A stretch of 6,986 bases of DNA from Caulobacteraceae bacterium (GTDB taxonomy: Bacteria > Pseudomonadota > Alphaproteobacteria > Caulobacterales > Caulobacteraceae): assembly GCA_003136615.1 (NCBI GenBank), contig PLFA01000163.1, positions 1 to 6,986 of the forward strand. Direction: 5' to 3'. The position numbers and the translations under genes were made by a program. Shown piece after piece: positions 5,655 to 6,986 of this stretch (its first letter is position 1; every line of letters starts with the position of its first letter). The notes under the pieces are model-generated. The model was not told where the DNA came from. It searched no databases and saw nothing but the letters and a program-made list of their open reading frames with translations.

Positions 5655-6518
5655 TTGTCGTCTCTCAGCCCTAGCAGAACGCTCCCAGACCTTCGGCGCA
5701 TCACAGCGGCGTGGCGTCTCCACGGCCAACGCATTGGCCTCGTTCCCACCATGGGGGCTCTGCACGAGGGCCACTTGTCCCTTATCCGCCTCGCCAAGAC
5801 GCACGTGGATCGGGTCGTGGCCAGTCTGTTCGTGAATCCCGCCCAATTCGCCCCCCATGAGGATTTCGCGGCCTATCCCAGGGACGAAGCGCGGGACGCC
5901 GCGCTCTTAGCAGGCGCCGGGTGTGATGCGCTCTACGCGCCGACGGTGGACGCCATCTATCCCTCTGGTTTTGCCACGACGGTTAGCGTGGCCGGGCTCA
6001 CCGATCACCTCGAGGGCGAGGTCAGGCCCGGCCACTTTGCCGGGGTGGCGACCGTTGTGACCAAGCTGCTCATCCAGGCGGCGCCCGATGTCGCCGTGTT
6101 CGGCGAGAAGGATTTCCAGCAACTCCAGGTGATTCGGCGCCTAACCCGCGACCTTGACCTTCCCGTGGAGATCATCGGCGCGCCGATTGCCCGCGACGTC
6201 GATGGCCTCGCCCTCTCCTCCCGCAATGCGTATCTCAGCGCCGAAGAGCGAAGGATCGCGCCGGCCTTATCCAGGATTCTGGCCGCGACCGCGGGTGCCA
6301 TTGCGGGTGGGGAAACCATCGCGGCCAGTGAAGAATCCGGGCGCGCCGCTCTTTTGAGCGCGGGCTTCACAGACGTCGACTACCTCGAGACACGCCATGC
6401 AGATACGCTCGATAGGCTTGGCCCCGGCAGACTGGATAGGTCGGCGCGGTTGTTATGCGCCGCGCACCTCGGCCAGACGCGCCTCCTCGATAATCTGGCC
6501 GTGGCGCCAGCTCTATAG
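5655..6518 (+). CDS. panC: Pantoate--beta-alanine ligase (pantothenate synthetase)
   Basis: PanC joins pantoate and beta-alanine with ATP to make pantothenate, the precursor of coenzyme A, in the cytoplasm. With the start at TTG 5655 the protein has 287 residues, close to the 283 of E. coli PanC. The signature motifs are PTMGALHEGH (31-40, HIGH-like nucleotide-binding motif), FVNPAQF (59-65), GEKDFQQL (150-157) and the KMSKS-like RDVDGLALSSRNAYLS (180-195). The frame opens earlier at TTG 5571, but 5655 places PTMG about 30 residues from the start, as in E. coli. No ATG or GTG occurs in frame before the catalytic core, and no strong ribosome-binding site is visible, so the exact start is uncertain. 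panB, often its neighbour, is not in the window. The gene is divergent from mipZ and convergent with a small unknown gene. Confidence 0.96.
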   Translation: MSSLSPSRTLPDLRRITAAWRLHGQRIGLVPTMGALHEGHLSLIRLAKTHVDRVVASLFVNPAQFAPHEDFAAYPRDEARDAALLAGAGCDALYAPTVDAIYPSGFATTVSVAGLTDHLEGEVRPGHFAGVATVVTKLLIQAAPDVAVFGEKDFQQLQVIRRLTRDLDLPVEIIGAPIARDVDGLALSSRNAYLSAEERRIAPALSRILAATAGAIAGGETIAASEESGRAALLSAGFTDVDYLETRHADTLDRLGPGRLDRSARLLCAAHLGQTRLLDNLAVAPAL

Positions 6519-6553
6519 GGGTATTCCGCATTTCAGGCTCAATCCGCTTGCGC

Positions 6554-6892
6554 CTACCCCACCGGCCACGGCAGAATATCGTGCTTAGGCGGCGGATCGT
6601 GGAGGCTGAGCTCCCACTCCGCCAGCGGCGGGTCAGCGGCCTTTCCTGTCACATATTGCAGCACCCATTGCGCGGCTCTGCGCTCGGCCCATTTGGCGTT
6701 GAGTACGGAGCCCTGCTCATCGACCTCAATCACGTTGGCAAATATAGCGAACGTCGCCTCCAGTGCGCTCGGCTCATGGAAGATTGCCGAATAGTCCACG
6801 CCTTCGAGTAAGGGGGAGCCGAGAGACCGGTTGGCCAACCAGAACGCGAACGTCCTGAGCGTTCCACAGAGGGGTTTGCTGAGCTTGGCCAT
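6554..6892 (-). CDS. Conserved-looking small protein of unknown function
   Basis: The product is 112 residues. The ATG at 6892 follows a strong GGAGG ribosome-binding site by 6 nt, which supports a real gene and favours it over the upstream in-frame start at 6940. The protein has no signal peptide, membrane segment or known catalytic motif. Distinct stretches are GTLRTFAFWLANRSLGSPLL near the N-terminus, HEPSALEATFAIFANVIEVD in the middle, AERRAAQWVLQYV after it, and a Pro-rich, aromatic C-terminus (WELSLHDPPPKHDILPWP). The mixture of conserved-looking aromatic and charged residues suggests a folded cytoplasmic protein; I recall similar uncharacterised proteins in proteobacteria (possibly the DUF7677 group) but cannot confirm this. 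It lies 72 bp downstream of a tRNA on the same strand with no terminator visible between them, so it may be co-transcribed. It is convergent with panC, with 35 bp between stop codons. Confidence 0.8.
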   Translation of the reverse strand: MAKLSKPLCGTLRTFAFWLANRSLGSPLLEGVDYSAIFHEPSALEATFAIFANVIEVDEQGSVLNAKWAERRAAQWVLQYVTGKAADPPLAEWELSLHDPPPKHDILPWPVG

Positions 6893-6964
6893 GATAGGCC
6901 TCCGTGACTGAGTTAGGGCGCCGCGACGAACCCGCCACAACTCCCTCCCCTCGGCAAGCCATCA

Positions 6965-6986
6965 TGGTGGGCGGCGAGGGGTTCGA
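6965..6986 (-). tRNA. 3' end of a tRNA gene with encoded CCA, cut by window edge
   Basis: The minus strand from the right edge fits the end of a tRNA exactly: TCGAAC as T-loop positions 55-60, CCCTC as the 3' strand of the T-stem, GCCGCCC as the 3' strand of the acceptor stem, A as discriminator base, then CCA. The missing 5' acceptor strand should read GGGCGGC and the 5' T-stem strand GAGGG. The anticodon lies outside the window; an acceptor starting GGGCGG with A73 is common in tRNA-Val and tRNA-Lys, but the identity is a guess. Only 22 bases are visible, so a chance match cannot be fully excluded. Confidence 0.75.

Noticed and set aside
6965..6986. tRNA 3' end as a phage or island attachment site
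   Set aside because: No integrase, direct repeat or composition change is visible nearby, so there is no support for an integration event in this window.

Overview
The window looks like ordinary chromosomal DNA from a GC-rich alphaproteobacterium, most likely Caulobacteraceae or a close relative. The strongest indicator is a MipZ-type division-site ATPase. Support comes from a Phasin_2-type granule protein, a penicillin-binding carboxypeptidase fused to a SPOR domain, and a tRNA with an encoded CCA end. I see no insertion sequences, integrases, CRISPR arrays, phage genes or defence genes, and base composition looks even throughout.

Layout from left to right. Positions 1-2133 hold a tightly packed minus-strand operon read from right to left: a RidA-family protein, a glycerophosphodiester phosphodiesterase, and a FemAB-like/GNAT protein cut by the left edge. 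Both junctions overlap by 4 bp (ATGA). Positions 2134-2279 hold a clear intrinsic terminator belonging to the next gene, a minus-strand phasin (2280-2714). A 299-bp divergent region (2715-3013) separates the phasin from the plus-strand D-alanyl-D-alanine carboxypeptidase (3014-4258). That region carries a striking pair of 17-bp inverted repeats placed to control the phasin. Converging on the carboxypeptidase is a minus-strand pair, mipZ and a membrane J-domain protein, separated by 4 bp. A divergent region of about 150 bp then leads to panC on the plus strand (5655-6518). It is followed by a convergent small protein of unknown function (6554-6892) and, at the right edge, the last 22 bases of a minus-strand tRNA gene.

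How the genes relate. The mipZ pair and the SPOR-domain carboxypeptidase point to cell division and septal peptidoglycan remodelling. The phasin points to polyhydroxyalkanoate granules. GDPD, RidA and PanC are metabolic. No previously undescribed system is evident. The observations most worth checking are the paired TGC-rich operator at the phasin promoter, the short MipZ whose upstream region lacks the GANTC methylation site, the linkage of mipZ to a membrane J-domain protein, and the run of three adjacent genes that appear to start with TTG.
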